In this document: positions 44,908-57,619 of the stretch, piece by piece
Layout: each line of letters opens with the position of its first letter
Position numbering within the stretch: position 1 is the stretch's first letter
Source of the DNA: Dactylonectria macrodidyma
Lineage: Eukaryota; Ascomycota; Sordariomycetes; Hypocreales; Nectriaceae
Direction: 5' to 3'
Assembly (NCBI GenBank): GCA_020744425.1
Contig: JAGMUV010000001.1
Span: 5,022,001-5,086,000 of the forward strand
Length of the DNA stretch: 64,000 nt
Translations under genes and position numbers: made by a program
The notes under the pieces: model-generated
Databases searched by the model: none
What the model was told of the DNA's origin: nothing
The model's input: the letters and a program-made list of their open reading frames with translations, nothing else

Positions 44908-46936
44908 TTTCACCACAGACGGGTTTTTCACTCCCACACCGAGGGGAGGTTAATGTGTGCTTAAAGCGTCAACATTCAACTTCTTTTGCTCGTGGGTCAT
45001 GTCAGGGCTGGTTATTCTGGCAAAGGCTTGCCTTGCCTTTCTTGCATCAACAAAGCGACGACATGACGAATCTAACCAGTGTTTTTGGGTGGCGTTTTGG
45101 AGAACGCGGGGGCCATTTTATTTACGTTAATCTCACACGAGAACTTGATACCTCACATGGATATGGCGATACATGGCAGACTGTTTCTCTCGACTTACGG
45201 ATTTTTTGAGGTCTGCCACAAGATGCGTTCATGTCTTGGGGCGTCAAAAAGCGATGAGCATATACGCCTGGGATGATGACAATACCCGCACTTGCGAGTT
45301 GGGTATGAACAATATGACACATAGGATTTGTCACGGTTCAACCTCTATGACTCGTCGAAGATGCTTGGCTAATATGGCGCATGGGACATGAGATGTGGCA
45401 GGCAGGAACGCATTTGGGATTATTGTTTTGGAAATCACTATAGAGATTGGACATGGGAACCTCGACGGCTTGGTTGCTTTTGAAGCGCACACTCAGGGCA
45501 GGTGCAAATACCCTTATTTTTGACGATAGATTACACACTCCCGCGCGCATTCGAGACGACATACTTTTCCACGTTCAATGATGGATGGATCCTGCAAGTT
45601 CGGTTAGATTTCTCGATCCGTATCGACGCCAGGGATTTCTTGTTCGGATCTCGCTGGTCTTTTGTTGCTAGGAGTGGTTTGGGTTGAGGATTCTGTCTTT
45701 TTCATCTGCTTGGCTTGGACGATATCCCACGAATGAATTGTATGCGGGAGGAGAAGAAGGGGGAGAAGAAGAGCATGAGTTAGACTGATGAAAGAGGAGT
45801 GAAGAGTGATTTCTGCTTCCCTGCTGTGCATTTTGGGTCTTGGTTTCTGTTTTCGCTGGCTCGCTCGGGATGAGAGATGAGGTCGTGGCGAATGGTTGGC
45901 TTTTTGTGCAACGGACGCGACAACAGCGGGTTGGGCTCGTCTTGTTTTGTAATAGAGATGCCTTAAGAGATACCTTTTTTCTTTGAGTAGTATTATTCTC
46001 ACATTCACAAATTCCTCGGTATATTCAATATGACTGACTTTCCCTTGTGATCTCCGGAATGTAATGAAATTGACGAGAGCAAGAGACGAGGCAGTGGTTA
46101 GCTAATCAATCTAGTCGTTCCTTCATCCGTGTGATGCTTCATACCTAGCGTCTATGTAAGTAGTTATGTAGCGGCTTTCTCGGGATGCCGTCTTCAAGTG
46201 AAGAGAAAAACGTCGTTGAGCTTGTTATCAGGAAAGTATATATACACACGAGCAGAGAGTTCTAGTTTATGAATGGCCATGTCGATTCGGAACCTTGCCT
46301 ATACACCTCAATCAGCCATACCTAAGTTTAACACGAGTACCTTGTGATATTGTCATCATTGTCATAATCATCATCATAATCATCAGAGGCGAGATGGCTT
46401 CGACTGGGAAGCAAGAGCCACTACAATCGTGATTCAAAGACAACGGACCCATAGAAAATCAACTTCTGAGAGGAATCACACTATGTTTAAAACTTATCAT
46501 GATAGCATTTTCTCTCTATCTCTTTTGTTTCCTCCTCCAAGAGGGGATTCAGACAGCCCGGATGTTTACTCTCTTCGGCCATTATACCTGAAGCCTGATG
46601 GCGCCAACTCATGCACGCGCAGACTCCCTTCCTGGGACCCATCCAATACCGATCCCATTGAACTCCATTCGTCCAGCTGAAAGCAAAGCAAAGCGGTAGT
46701 GAAACATGTGGCGGGAAAGCGTCACATGATGATGGTACAGAAACGCAAAAAAAAGAAAAAGAAAAAGTGTGGAGAAGAAGAAAAGAAACAGGTTAGTTGA
46801 CCTGTAGGCCACCTATCATTGACATCATCCATCCTAGAACACTCCAATTCGTTATCGTCTCTGGCAGTTAGAAGAGAGCCCTCCCGCGACTCACAAATCC
46901 CCGCCAGTCCAGCTTTCTGGGACTTAATTGCTCGTT
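44908..46936. other. Convergent 3' flanks of areA and dbf2
   Basis: Two kilobases between convergent stop codons. No supported gene. It includes a purine-rich run near 46747-46790 and AT-rich stretches. It presumably holds both 3' UTRs; areA mRNA stability is known in Aspergillus to depend on its 3' UTR. Confidence 0.5.
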
Positions 46937-49029
46937 CTAGAGCATGGTCCCGAATGTGTCATCTGTGGGGATGCGCTTTCGGGGACTGCCGCCATCCTCT
47001 GTGGCTGGTTTGCGGTGTCGGAAGGTGAAGCCGACAAAGAGGGCTTTGCTCATCTGATCATCGCGGTCGGCCATGGTCTCCAGGGCTTGTTGCTTCTCGT
47101 GAACTTCCTTATACTTGGCCATATCGGCTTCATTGCTAAAGTCGTCAAAGTACCCAGCGTCTGTCTCTGAGTCCAGCTCAGGGACAAACGGCGCCCGGGT
47201 CTCGCGAAGAGTCTCCCAATCGACCTCAGCGAAATAATGGTGGCCATAGATATCCTTGATGTTGGAGAAACGTCGCGACTTGGAGTTGATGCACCTATTG
47301 CGGGTTAGCGAACTGCGGTTTCAGGGATGACATAAAAACCCAGACTTACGTGCAGATGAAATTCCAGGTTCGGTTACTCAGGAAGTAGTTGGGGTCCTCC
47401 CACACGGGTCTCTTCAGCACTTCCTTCCAGTGCTTCAGATTGCGCCAGGTCTCGTCTGGGGTAGCACCCGCGAAAGGAGGGAAGCCTGTAAGAGCCTCAA
47501 ACAACATGCAGCCCAGACTCCAGTAGTCAACAGTAAAGTCATATTCTTCCCCTCTAAGGACCTCAGGGGCCATGTAATCAGGAGAGCCCACAATGGACTT
47601 GGCGTAGTTGACGTCCTGTTCTCGCATGGTTCGGTAGCTCTCTCGTCGCTCACTCACAGTTCGCTGATCGATGGGCTTGCCGAACGGCACAGGCGTCTCT
47701 GAAGCCTTCTCCAACTTGATCCGCATCGACTCAATTCTCGACGGGGCCAGCATGCCAGCAGCCAAGCCGAAATCTGTTAGCTTAACGTGGCCAGTTGAAT
47801 CGACGAGAAAGTTCTCGGGCTTGAGATCACGGTGAATGTAACCCAACTGGTGCAGAGCGTCGACTGCGCAGAACATTTCCGCGATGTAAAATCGAGCATG
47901 TCGGTTGGACAGCACACCAGTGTTGTTAAGCAGGGTGCGGAAGTCACCACCTGGCACATACTCCATCGCAAGGTAGATGCTCTTGTCATCCTGGAATGAG
48001 TACAGCAGCCTGACAAGCCACTCACTCTGGGCAGTGGTAAGAATGTCTCGTTCAGTGAGGACGTGTCGAACCTCGTCGAGCTTAAAGAGCAGCTTCTTGC
48101 TCATGACCTTGAGCGCGCAAACCTCACGCGTATCCTTCTTCTGGGCCAAAAAGACCTGACCGTAGCCACCTTGCCCGACCTGGGTCAAGATCTGGAAGTC
48201 ACCCTGACGGAGTCTGACTCGACGCTTGCGAAGGTTCGCACGCTCTCGGCCGGCGTACTTAGACCACATTTGGTTATGTGTTTGTTCATCGGTCTCGGGA
48301 GGATCGGGATACTCTGACTTGAATGCGGCCAAACGGTTCTGTCGAGAGCCAACGTATGTGAGGAGATCGAAGTAGTAGTCGAGGAAGTCTGCGAGAAGTT
48401 AGAGAGTCAATTTCCTGTGCGAGTCGCGTGTTCCAACACGTACAAAGTTGTGTAACGTTGACCATACGTCGAACATTGGGCTTCTGAAGGATCTCGCGTT
48501 CTTCAGCAGTTAGGCCTCGAGATGTGTTAAACTTCTTGGCGGCGGGTGTGGTTGGCCGATCCTTGTGCTCGTAGTGCTGTTGGCGAGAGAGGGCAGCATG
48601 GCTATGCGAATGAGGCGAGTCCGTAGCGCCGAGACGGGACACAGGCGGGGTGTTTTCCTGGCCCTGCTTCTTCAGAGGACTGCTAGGCTTGGTCTTGTGG
48701 ATGACGCTATCGTCAACGTTGACGCTCGACTCATCCAGGGACTGGGCATTGCTCTTGCCAGGTGAGAGCGGGGCAATTTGGGGGGGCCGACCCAGCTTGA
48801 GGGGGGACTCGATCGTCGGAGGGTTGAGGGACATGGCGTTATCGAACGCGCTGGGAAGATCATGGGCGCCAGGAGGGATAGTCTTCTTGCTAGGGCTTCC
48901 CTGGGGAGTGCTCGGGGGGTTGAGGAAGTTGTCGGCCTTGGTGGGTGTTCCTGGGCGGGGAACGGGCATCGCATCAGACGCGCCCTTTTCCTTGCCACCA
49001 GGGAAGAAGTTGGACATGAAACTCGCCAT
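46937..49029 (-). CDS. dbf2: Dbf2/Sid2-type NDR-family protein kinase
   Basis: Three exons: 49029-48444, 48388-47350 and 47294-46937; introns both 55 nt with CTAAC branch points. They encode 660 aa. This is the terminal AGC kinase of the mitotic-exit/septation-initiation network, acting with a Mob1 partner at spindle poles and septa. Visible: a disordered Ser/Pro-rich N-terminus; the Mob-binding region around the first junction (ending YFLDYYFDLLTYVGSRQNR); a glycine loop GQGGYG (~267-272); Lys289; HRDLKPEN with Asp383; DFG Asp401; the NDR-type activation insert; activation-loop Ser460; APE 469-471; and the C-terminal hydrophobic motif FVGFTF with Thr632. M5 is an alternative start. Confidence 0.95.
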
Positions 49030-49811
49030 TGTGTCTGCTGATGAGTGGCTTCGGATAGGGCAGTGGGAAGAATTCGGCGGAAGAAGTGATGCTGCAAGGT
49101 ACCCGTGTGTCGGGTGTGTTTATGCTGGTGGTTTGGGCAGTAAGCGGTCAGGTAACGGGGGGGCCAGCTGTCAAGGCTCAACAGGCAATGGCGGTGCAAG
49201 AATAGAAGATAAGGAGAGACGTTGACAAAGAGAGCTTCGTCCTCGACCAGGCCTGCGAGGCGATGGGGCAAAGGATGGATGGAGATCCAAAGCTGTGGTG
49301 GGAGTTGCAGCTGGTGAGGTACAAGTCACAAGTGCCGCATGCCACTGACGGGAGTTGCTTTGGTGGGTTGCTTTGGTTCCTAGCGCAAGCGAGGAATGCC
49401 ATTGGGTGGGCGGGGTGAACAATCAACATGGTTGCAGCGGCAACAATCTTCTACGCTTTGGTGGGGGAGCTACACCACTATGCACAGCCAAAACAACATT
49501 CACCCGGACATCAACCGCGTCTCAAGTTGAGACTTGGTGCCTTGGAGGCGACGAGGCAACAAAGCTTTGTTATCATTCCAATCTGTGACACCCGATATGT
49601 ATGTGCAGCAATCGCGGTTTCAACATCCCAATCATGTGGAAGTTACTCCAGGTCGTTAGGCAAACAGAAACTAATCGATAGGAGCTAGGGGAAGGGTACA
49701 TGCATTTCCATGCAGGTTTCGACGAAACGCCAAGGCATGCATGCTACAGGGGTCTATCTACTACTCCATATTTTGAACTTAATCGGCCTTCCATCACAAC
49801 CAACCAACCAA
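49030..49811. other. Intergenic between dbf2 and tRNA-Arg
   Basis: The dbf2 promoter and leader. No other feature supported. Confidence 0.5.
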
Positions 49812-49906
49812 GTCCCCGTGGCCTAATGGCTAAGGCGCAAGACTTCTATCTGGTTAACACCTAATATGATATCTTGAGATTGCGAGTTCGATCCTCGCCG
49901 GGGATT
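49812..49906 (+). tRNA. tRNA-Arg (TCT) with 22-nt intron
   Basis: All arms fold. Acceptor GTCCCCG/CGGGGAT (first pair G-U), D stem GCCT/AGGC with loop AATGGCTA, anticodon stem CAAGA/TCTTG, T stem GCGAG/CTCGC with loop TTCGATC. The anticodon loop becomes CTTCTAA after removal of a 22-nt intron (49849-49870) placed one base 3' of the anticodon, the canonical site. Anticodon TCT (49845-49847) reads AGA. The discriminator base is T, which is unusual. CCA is not encoded, as expected for a eukaryote. Confidence 0.92.
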
Positions 49907-49922
49907 CATCACTGTGAATTTA

Positions 49923-49928
49923 TTTTTT
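49923..49928 (+). terminator. Pol III terminator of tRNA-Arg
   Basis: Six consecutive T residues 17 bp after the tRNA 3' end, a standard polymerase III stop. Confidence 0.75.
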
Positions 49929-52435
49929 AATTCTTTTTGCTTCTTTCTGGTTGGCACCTTCCGATTCACGAGAAGTGTCTGCAAAATGGAAGGCATACAG
50001 GGTAATCATGGCGGTAACGGTGTACACACAGTTTGATGCATCCTACAACTGCCCGCTTGGTTCACCCCACTCCATCGACCGTGAAGTATTTGTTATGGTG
50101 CTGCACTGTCTTACAGGCTCTGGCATGGCTAGTCTAGTACATGGACAACGCACTGTAATTGATTCTTATTAATCTGCAATAGGTAATCTAATGCGAGATC
50201 GGTTGGAAATAGCCAATACGGTTCGTTATGTAGCTGCAGGAGCCTCACGGGGACCATGAGCTTGTAGTAAACCACCGCGATACTGTCGAGTGCCTCAAAG
50301 TCGGCAATTGCGCTAAAGGTGCCTAAGTTATTGCCAAAAACCGCAACATGAGACCACTCTCTGCAGACTTGGCCCCTGAACCAGCTGCGTGAGACGACAA
50401 CGAGCGAAATCCTTTCGGCAGACGTCTTTGTTGACCTAAGATGTTTCATCGAGTAGCGGAATGCGCCCATGACATCGTAACTCACAGCTAACATAGAATG
50501 CGGGTATGTTAAATGAGTAGTAGACAGTTTGGGGGGGGGGGTCAAGTGTCCCACACGAGCTCATCCAGGTTGTACCGTACATAGCGGGATGTACAATGAT
50601 AGCCTAGATGGTTGAACATTTGGAGATTGCGCCGGTGTTTTGCATTCCAGGCTGGGGAACTGCATCGTTTCACAAGAATATGGTTGCGACAACGTCAACC
50701 CCCTTCTCGGTCCATATGAGCTATGAAAAAAACCAGGTCGCATTGGCCAGGCTCTTTGAAGACCACCAAACAAAGCCTTGTGTGAAACCTGCACTTTTCT
50801 CAATGCCAACTGGCCTGGATAGCGCCCCTGTATTCCTTATGAGTGCATAGGTATTGGGAGACGGGTATGGTGGTGTGCTCGCCCGTCACTCGAACATTAA
50901 AATGTTCTTTTTTCTTTCATCTCCACTACGCAGTGGCGAATAAGAGTGGTACGTAATTGAGAGTTGTCTAAAAACAGGGTAAGGTTTACCGTCAGTGCCG
51001 TCCCTTCTCAGTGTTCGATGCTATTTCGAACCTTGAGTGAAGGTGTATGCAAGCGGTGGCATGATGGTATTATCCACGTCCTTTGGTCTGATGTGCTTCC
51101 GAACAAAAGTCAGCAGAATTCTCTCGACACTCTAGTTCCTAGCAAGTAATGGCGCTTATTGCCGTCATTAATCTGGGTAATCTCATCATTGGGTCTACAT
51201 GTGTCGCTTGTTGACCGACTAGGGCACGAAGAAGAGTTAAACCGAACCAGACAATTTGCCTTCGTAGCATGACGACGAAAGATACTTCAAGCGCAAAGCC
51301 ATAATGACTACAATGCCATGGAGTTTGTATTAGACCCTTGGTAACAACAATGATAGAGTGCTGATGCTAGTACTCGCAGTGACGATGGGTAAGATCAGAT
51401 GTAATTGGCAAGTTATGCCGGTGAGCTGAGCTGCAGCTAATTGTTACCCTGGCTGGTAATATTGCGACACAGTAGACTGAGACCCTTGAGATTTTTTGTA
51501 ACGACCCCGTCAGTCATAATTTCATCCTGGACGACCTCACTGATTGCAAGGGATTGACCGCCGCTCGGAGATGCGAATACGTCCCGAGCATCCAGTTCAA
51601 TAGCCTGGTATGTCACGGGACTATGCTCACCAATGTCACCGCTGACCAGCCGCCGTGAGCAGAATTGACCCTTGGCATCTTTGAACAAATGACTCGCCAA
51701 GTAAATAGTTTGCCCCCAAGCAGTCACAAAGTCCGAGCAGAACTATTGCTCTCTTTCTTGGCACCCGGCGGACTGGGTAAGTATACGAGATGTACGGAAG
51801 GAATGCTTGTCTGAGAATTTCGAGACAATGGTCGTAGTTTATCTATTATGTGCATCAGGAAGTGACTTGCGTGTCTACTGTGCAATTGATCGTGATGGCC
51901 CCAAGCCCTGATGAACTCATGTCTACGGTACATGTGGCCAAGAGACTCGTGTACTGTCTCCATCGACACGAAAGCGAGGATGAGTTCCGATTTAAGGATC
52001 CGAGGATTTAAATGCCTCTATAACATGCCATTTGAGGCGGTAGCCCTTCCCAAGATGAATTGGGACGCGCCAATGACCACTCAACGGCGCAACCGGTTTC
52101 GGCCGGCTAGACAGGGATCTAATCTTATCAATCTAGCCTCGGTGGTGACATTCCGACCGTTGCATCATCATGGGATCACGCCCACCATGTTAGCGCGGCC
52201 AGCTCCGCTCTGCCTAGCCTGAATGCTTGCGCGTGTGGGCGCCAAGCCTGGCCACATTATTTTACAAGGTGATGCCTCCCCTCTTCCGTCCCTCTTCGCC
52301 TTTCCCCTCTAAACATCACTTCTCATGACAAGCTTGGTCCAGCTTGTCTTTGTCTCGACGACGAACTAGCGCCTCGTCGCATCAACCTCAACACCACACG
52401 GTCGCAACCACACAAGACTCTCCAGTCACTTCACC
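49929..52435. other. Intergenic between tRNA and CREG-like gene
   Basis: About 2.5 kb with no supported gene. Small frames on both strands lack domains. A G10 run lies near 50531. The last ~200 bp are CT-rich and look like the CREG-like promoter and leader. Confidence 0.5.
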
Positions 52436-53266
52436 ATGAAGCCTACCTACGCCGTCGCCGGCCTGGCAGCGACCGCACGCGCCTTCAGTCCCTCGGGTAT
52501 CTTCAACCAAGATGTCGAGACCCAGGAGCACCGGATCCCGTCCACCTTCGAATCTGCCGTCATCGGCCGTCGCGTTCTCGCCCTCACTAAGCTCGCCACC
52601 ATGTCGACCGTCTTCCCTGGAAAGAAATCCGATGGCAGCGTCAGCGAGGCCGAGCTGGGACTCGAAGGCCTCCCCATCGGAATGATGGACTACGTCGCCG
52701 ACTGCGAAGAGGAGGGCGACCCAACGATCCTCGAGATCAAGATCGCCACGACATTCAAGAACGCCCGCGCGGGATCTAATCTGACCATCTCGATGAACTG
52801 GGTTCCTCCCTACCCGCCGGCGAGGCGCATGGCCTTCCTTTCACGCCTCTCATCCTACATTCCTTTCCTCGGCAAGTCTGAATACAACAGCTCGCCAGAG
52901 AAAACGCCCGACACGGTCGCTTATTCGGCCGCCAACTTACCCCGATACGCATTAATAGGCCGTCTCGAAGACATCAACCCTGACCCCGTCGAGGCTGTCA
53001 AACTTGCTGCTTGTTTCACTGCCAAGCACCATGATAGTAGATGGTGGCTTCCTGGAAATGCTATCCACGAGAGCCAGTGGTCCCGACTGGTCGTCGAGAA
53101 GGTCTACTTCGTGGGCGGTTTTGGCGATAGAGCATACATTGGATGGATCCCGATCGAGGAGTGGAAGTCTGTTACCCGCAGCGACTGGGAGGCCATCAGG
53201 CTTCCGGGTGAGAAGCCGGGCTGGAGTGAGTGGTCGGCTCAGGTGGAAGAGGTAGAAGATCTGTAA
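52436..53266 (+). CDS. CREG-like secreted FMN-barrel-fold protein
   Basis: An intronless 276-aa protein with an N-terminal signal peptide (MKPTYAVAGLAATARAFS). It matches the CREG family across its length: RIPSTFESAVIGRR, LATMSTVFPG, PIGMMDYVADCEEEGDPTI, ARAGSNLTISMNW, YSAANLPRYALIGRLEDI, WLPGNAIHES, and VGGFGDRAYIGWIPIEEW. CREG proteins have the pyridoxamine-phosphate-oxidase split-barrel fold; the animal members are secreted or lysosomal glycoproteins that do not use FMN. The biochemical role in fungi is unknown. N-S-S and N-L-T are possible glycosylation sites. A vacuolar or extracellular site is inferred. Confidence 0.88.
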   Translation: MKPTYAVAGLAATARAFSPSGIFNQDVETQEHRIPSTFESAVIGRRVLALTKLATMSTVFPGKKSDGSVSEAELGLEGLPIGMMDYVADCEEEGDPTILEIKIATTFKNARAGSNLTISMNWVPPYPPARRMAFLSRLSSYIPFLGKSEYNSSPEKTPDTVAYSAANLPRYALIGRLEDINPDPVEAVKLAACFTAKHHDSRWWLPGNAIHESQWSRLVVEKVYFVGGFGDRAYIGWIPIEEWKSVTRSDWEAIRLPGEKPGWSEWSAQVEEVEDL

Positions 53267-55968
53267 GCGTAGTGCTAAGTCTGGCAGTACCGAAGAGCGA
53301 TAAGCGATGTATTAAGTACCTGGAGATAGGTTGTTTGTCAGAATGTAGTTATCAATGTGTGATAGGAGGAGGAGTCGTACTAGTAGCGACAACCCCATGG
53401 GTCAACGAATCTCATAGCAATATTTGACTTCATGAATGCCATAGCTAGAGCGTGGTCCAAAATGATCCGACCTCATGCCTGACCCGCAACTGGTCAAGCA
53501 GCCCTAGAGAAACTGGTCACTCCAGAATGCCCTTCCAAAGCCCCCCTTAGCTTCCAGTGCCTTTTTCACTTTGAAACAAAACATTCGGATAAGGCGTACC
53601 CTTGAACTCCGAATTTAACGGTCTTCCAGATGACAGCGACTCGCCGTGGCAAAGACGCCCAGAACTCATGTCCACTCCTTGTCACTGGTAACACCCCTCA
53701 ATTGGCCACAGCAACGGAGTTCTCACTTCATTGCTGCGCTTCTTTTTTCGCTAATTTATGTTTGAGGCATCAAATATTACAGGGACCTAAATTATGCACA
53801 AGTTATTGTTCTTGGGGCTCCAAGTTATGGTCATGGCAGCGACTAAGACGAACTAAAAATATGGTAATACTATTGCTACGAGGCCCCAACTTTCACTCGT
53901 TCTGATTTCCGATCTCATCTAGATTGCCTAACTGACTTCTCTTCACCCTAGATCTTTACCGCATCGTCTATACACATTACGTATTCCGGCTCTACTGCAC
54001 ACCTTTCATCAATTTTAACAAGTACGACATGTTCAAGGCAGCATCTAACCACATGCTGATTTGAGCCAGCTGTCGCTACTATCATTGACGCTCCTCTCCT
54101 GGATGATGTTTTCTCTTCACCCTCCCATGCCTATGCATTGTATCAGACGTTGCCCAGCTCCCCTCATCGAATCTTCCCGGCTGACGTCCCACGTGTGGCA
54201 AAAGCTTATTGTCATTTAACACATAACTCATGGTGGGCTTGCCGTCAAGGTTTTGCAACTCATCAGGGTCTTCCACAGAAAAGCTTTTACACCGTCGCCA
54301 CATTCAGCCATACCCACGGGATCCAGGTTCCCAAGCGAACAATCTCGTTGTCCCAACCGTAACGCTCTATCCCTGGTAGACGATCAAGATGAGCGGCAGC
54401 AACGCATTCGAGTTTTAGAAACCTACCTAGTCAAGGAATATGGTAATATCGTTATCAACCTACGCAGCTAGGGTTAATAAGATCACCTATCCTTCCAACA
54501 TACGGAGGTTTGCAAAGTCACGCGGTACTGAGGGACCCGTGGGCGATATGTTAAGGAGAACCAACTTCTTAGGTTTATCAGCACACTCGAGTGTCCTGGC
54601 GGAAGATGCTCTGCAGTAGCCAAGAACCCGAAGAGGACATTCGACAGTTTAAAGGTGTTGGTGATGAACTCGGTGATCTTGACTACTCTTACCTGGTGAA
54701 TTCATCATAAGTCCCCGGGTCTCTAACTTTGCATTATCCATAGTATAAGTTTCTGCCTGAATCATGGGTCTGCGCCGAATTAAGACAGCTTTTGTACATC
54801 GTGGCCTTCGACCATGAGTTAGAGACTTCTCATGAATTCGGAACAGGCACGATATCGCCCGGCTGTCAATAAATACGCCCCTCTGTTCGCTGGCGATATC
54901 TAGAAATACACTCTCCCCAAATGTCGTTACTGACGACGCCGGCATCCTTGATTCCCCTTTGGAGGGGGTTTGTTCCTAGCATCTCGGATATTTATTTATC
55001 TGAACATGTGGAAATCCCATGCCACTAGACGTAATATGCGCCGCTGCTCACGGGCCTCCCTTTGATTGAGATGTCCTGGCTGTCAGATTACCGAGTGAGC
55101 GATTAGCAGGCTTTCGGACGTCCTTGTTTCACGCATTGAACGTGTCTGTTGATGAGCCCACGAGCGAAGTTAGCGACACACTGACGACGCCGGTGCTGTA
55201 CGATGTGAGGATGTGGGCAATTTAGGCTTGGCATGCGTGGGATGGTTCCTGGTAAGGAGTTTACGTTGCCAGAGATCTCTCCTGTTGTCTGGTGGTCTAG
55301 TCATGTTTTGAGCAGATGCGATACTGCAGTTGATCGGATTGATCGGATCGATGGAGCACACTGTGAGTGACGGGTTACAGCATTGGCCGGGCCAAGATAA
55401 AGGCCTTGCGCGACGCGAGATGGACAACTTGAATTGACAAGGAGAGATTTATGTGAACGCCGAATGCCGGACAAAGATGTGTATGACAGTGTCTTTGACC
55501 GAGGTAGCTCTTGACCGGATATCGGAATGGAGAATAAGCTTCGAAACAGAAACAGTGAGCGATCGGAATTACGGCATACCTATCTAGAGGAGAACAACGG
55601 GCCGTCGGAAACGATGTGCTGACTAGCCCGAGTCATTGTAGTGTGTGACGGCTCTTGTGCCAGTACATTTACATTACAAAGTAGGATATGCTAATCGGGA
55701 ATTTACTAATTAATAAGACGGCTAGTTGAGAGCAAAGTAAGCTAAAAGACGTTGCTAGGTCGCTGTCTTGGGGCTGAAAGGGGGCGGTTTGCTCGGCTCG
55801 GGGCCGGGACAAGTAGCCGACGGAGGAAGATTTGATGTCCGGGCGGGTGCCTTTTACGCCCAGATACATCATCCCGATGAAGAAACTTTGCGTATGATGG
55901 TAACAACGCCGTGCACAGTATCCCGTAGTTTTGCGAAGTGCATAGAGTACGCATCATTGTTGACGATA

Positions 55969-55988
55969 GCATCGCATCGCATCGCATG
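55969..55988. repeat. (GCATC)n microsatellite
   Basis: Three perfect GCATC units and a final GCATG. Non-coding. Confidence 0.75.
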
Positions 55989-57589
55989 TGGTGGTGCAGC
56001 GTGGCTGGCATTTTATCCGGGTCATTGGATCATCGGGATTGTCCAGGCGGTGGTGGGCCGACTGAACTCCCCCGTCCCCCGACTGTTCCTCGCTTCTCCG
56101 CACACCGCAATGCACGCATGCACAGTAACAAAACAAGCGAAGCGCGGCTATCGCCAGCCAACGAAGTCGCGGCCCAATGAATGGCGTTACCGTGTGGGTT
56201 GGCGTTGATAATAAGTTGACCAGTTAAGCAGCTGGTGTCTAGGCGATGCTGGGGGTTTGAGTGGCGCACCCCCTCCCCGGAATCCCTTGAAGAGACAGAC
56301 TCTCACTCGCTGGAGGGGGAGAGAGGGAGAGAGAGTTTCGGGAGGGAACGGCAAAGGGCATCGGGCCATTGTGTGTGAAAGTTTTGGCCACCCACTCAAG
56401 TGTCTCGTTGATGAGCTGGGTGGGCGTTTGTTGGATGGCATCCTGCAGGTGTGTTTGTCTGACACGAGATGGTCAAGTTACTTGGTTACCAGGAGTAGTT
56501 GGATGCATGGATTCGCAGAGAAGGCGGAGCAAGAAAACGAAACGTAACTGGATTATCCGCGGGTATGTGAATGCCGTATCGGGGTCAGCACCAGCGGCAC
56601 CGACGGGGCTCAAAAAGGTTTCAAGCAATCGTCGCCACGCACGAAATAATTCGCTGCTATCTTCATCGTCCCTACAGAGTTGCCCTCAATGGCTTCTCTT
56701 GGCTGTATGTGATTCAGAGGCGCAGTGCAGCCCGGAGCGCCCGCCCGGGACGGGGAGGCGAAGTTCCGTGCCTAAGGTAAGAAAAGGGAGAGGGGATTCG
56801 CCAAGCAACAACGCCCTATTCCTTAGACCAGCCTACTACGTAGTAAGGTACTTACTTACCTATCCATATCCAACAGCGAAACAATGGTAACGGACCACAA
56901 AGATGGGTTACTTTGCACATTCCAATGTGATACCTGTTTGAGATCTACTATATAAGTGCATGGTATGGTGTGCGACTACTAGAACAAGTTAGGTAAAACA
57001 TGCTTCCCATCACCAAAGCAAGCGGGGTTTGGCACAGCTGAGTGGCGTGGTCCTAGTCACCCATGGCCTATCTATCCCTTGCCACGGAGAGAGAGACAGA
57101 CGGGAGAGACTAGTGACCCCCGTGGACCCCGATCACGCTCATCAGGTGTACCGCTGGAGCCACTCAACTGGCATCACTGAACCAACTCACCACTCAGCTG
57201 GCAACGGACAAGCCTCTTGTCAAGGGCAACTGAGGGCAACCCCATTCGTGATTGATTCATCATATTCGCCTTATCAATTGCGCAAGCAACGCCCTAGACA
57301 GGTAGGAATTCCCCTAGGTAGGAATAGTACTGTACATTGGTAGAGAGGCCAAGGCCGTCCGTTCCCGTGGTCCCAGTAATTCCCCCCATGCTCATCCCAC
57401 CCCGGCAATCATCAATCCCCCCGACAAAGCTCCCAACAGAGCACGCTACCACATCGCTACCCCCCCAATCAGTCCGGCCGGAATCCCAATCCCAATCTTC
57501 AACCCTCTCCCAAAGCGCAATCCCAGTCCCCTCGGTACCCGTCCGTCCCACCCGCCGCGAGGGAACTTGCAGGGTCCCGTCAGAGCGGC

Positions 57590-57619
57590 CCTCGTTACAG
57601 CGGAACCTCGTTACAGCGG
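57590..57619. repeat. Direct repeat of a 14-mer
   Basis: CCTCGTTACAGCGG occurs twice with a 2-bp spacer (57590-57603 and 57606-57619). Non-coding; probably a recent slippage duplication. Confidence 0.7.
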
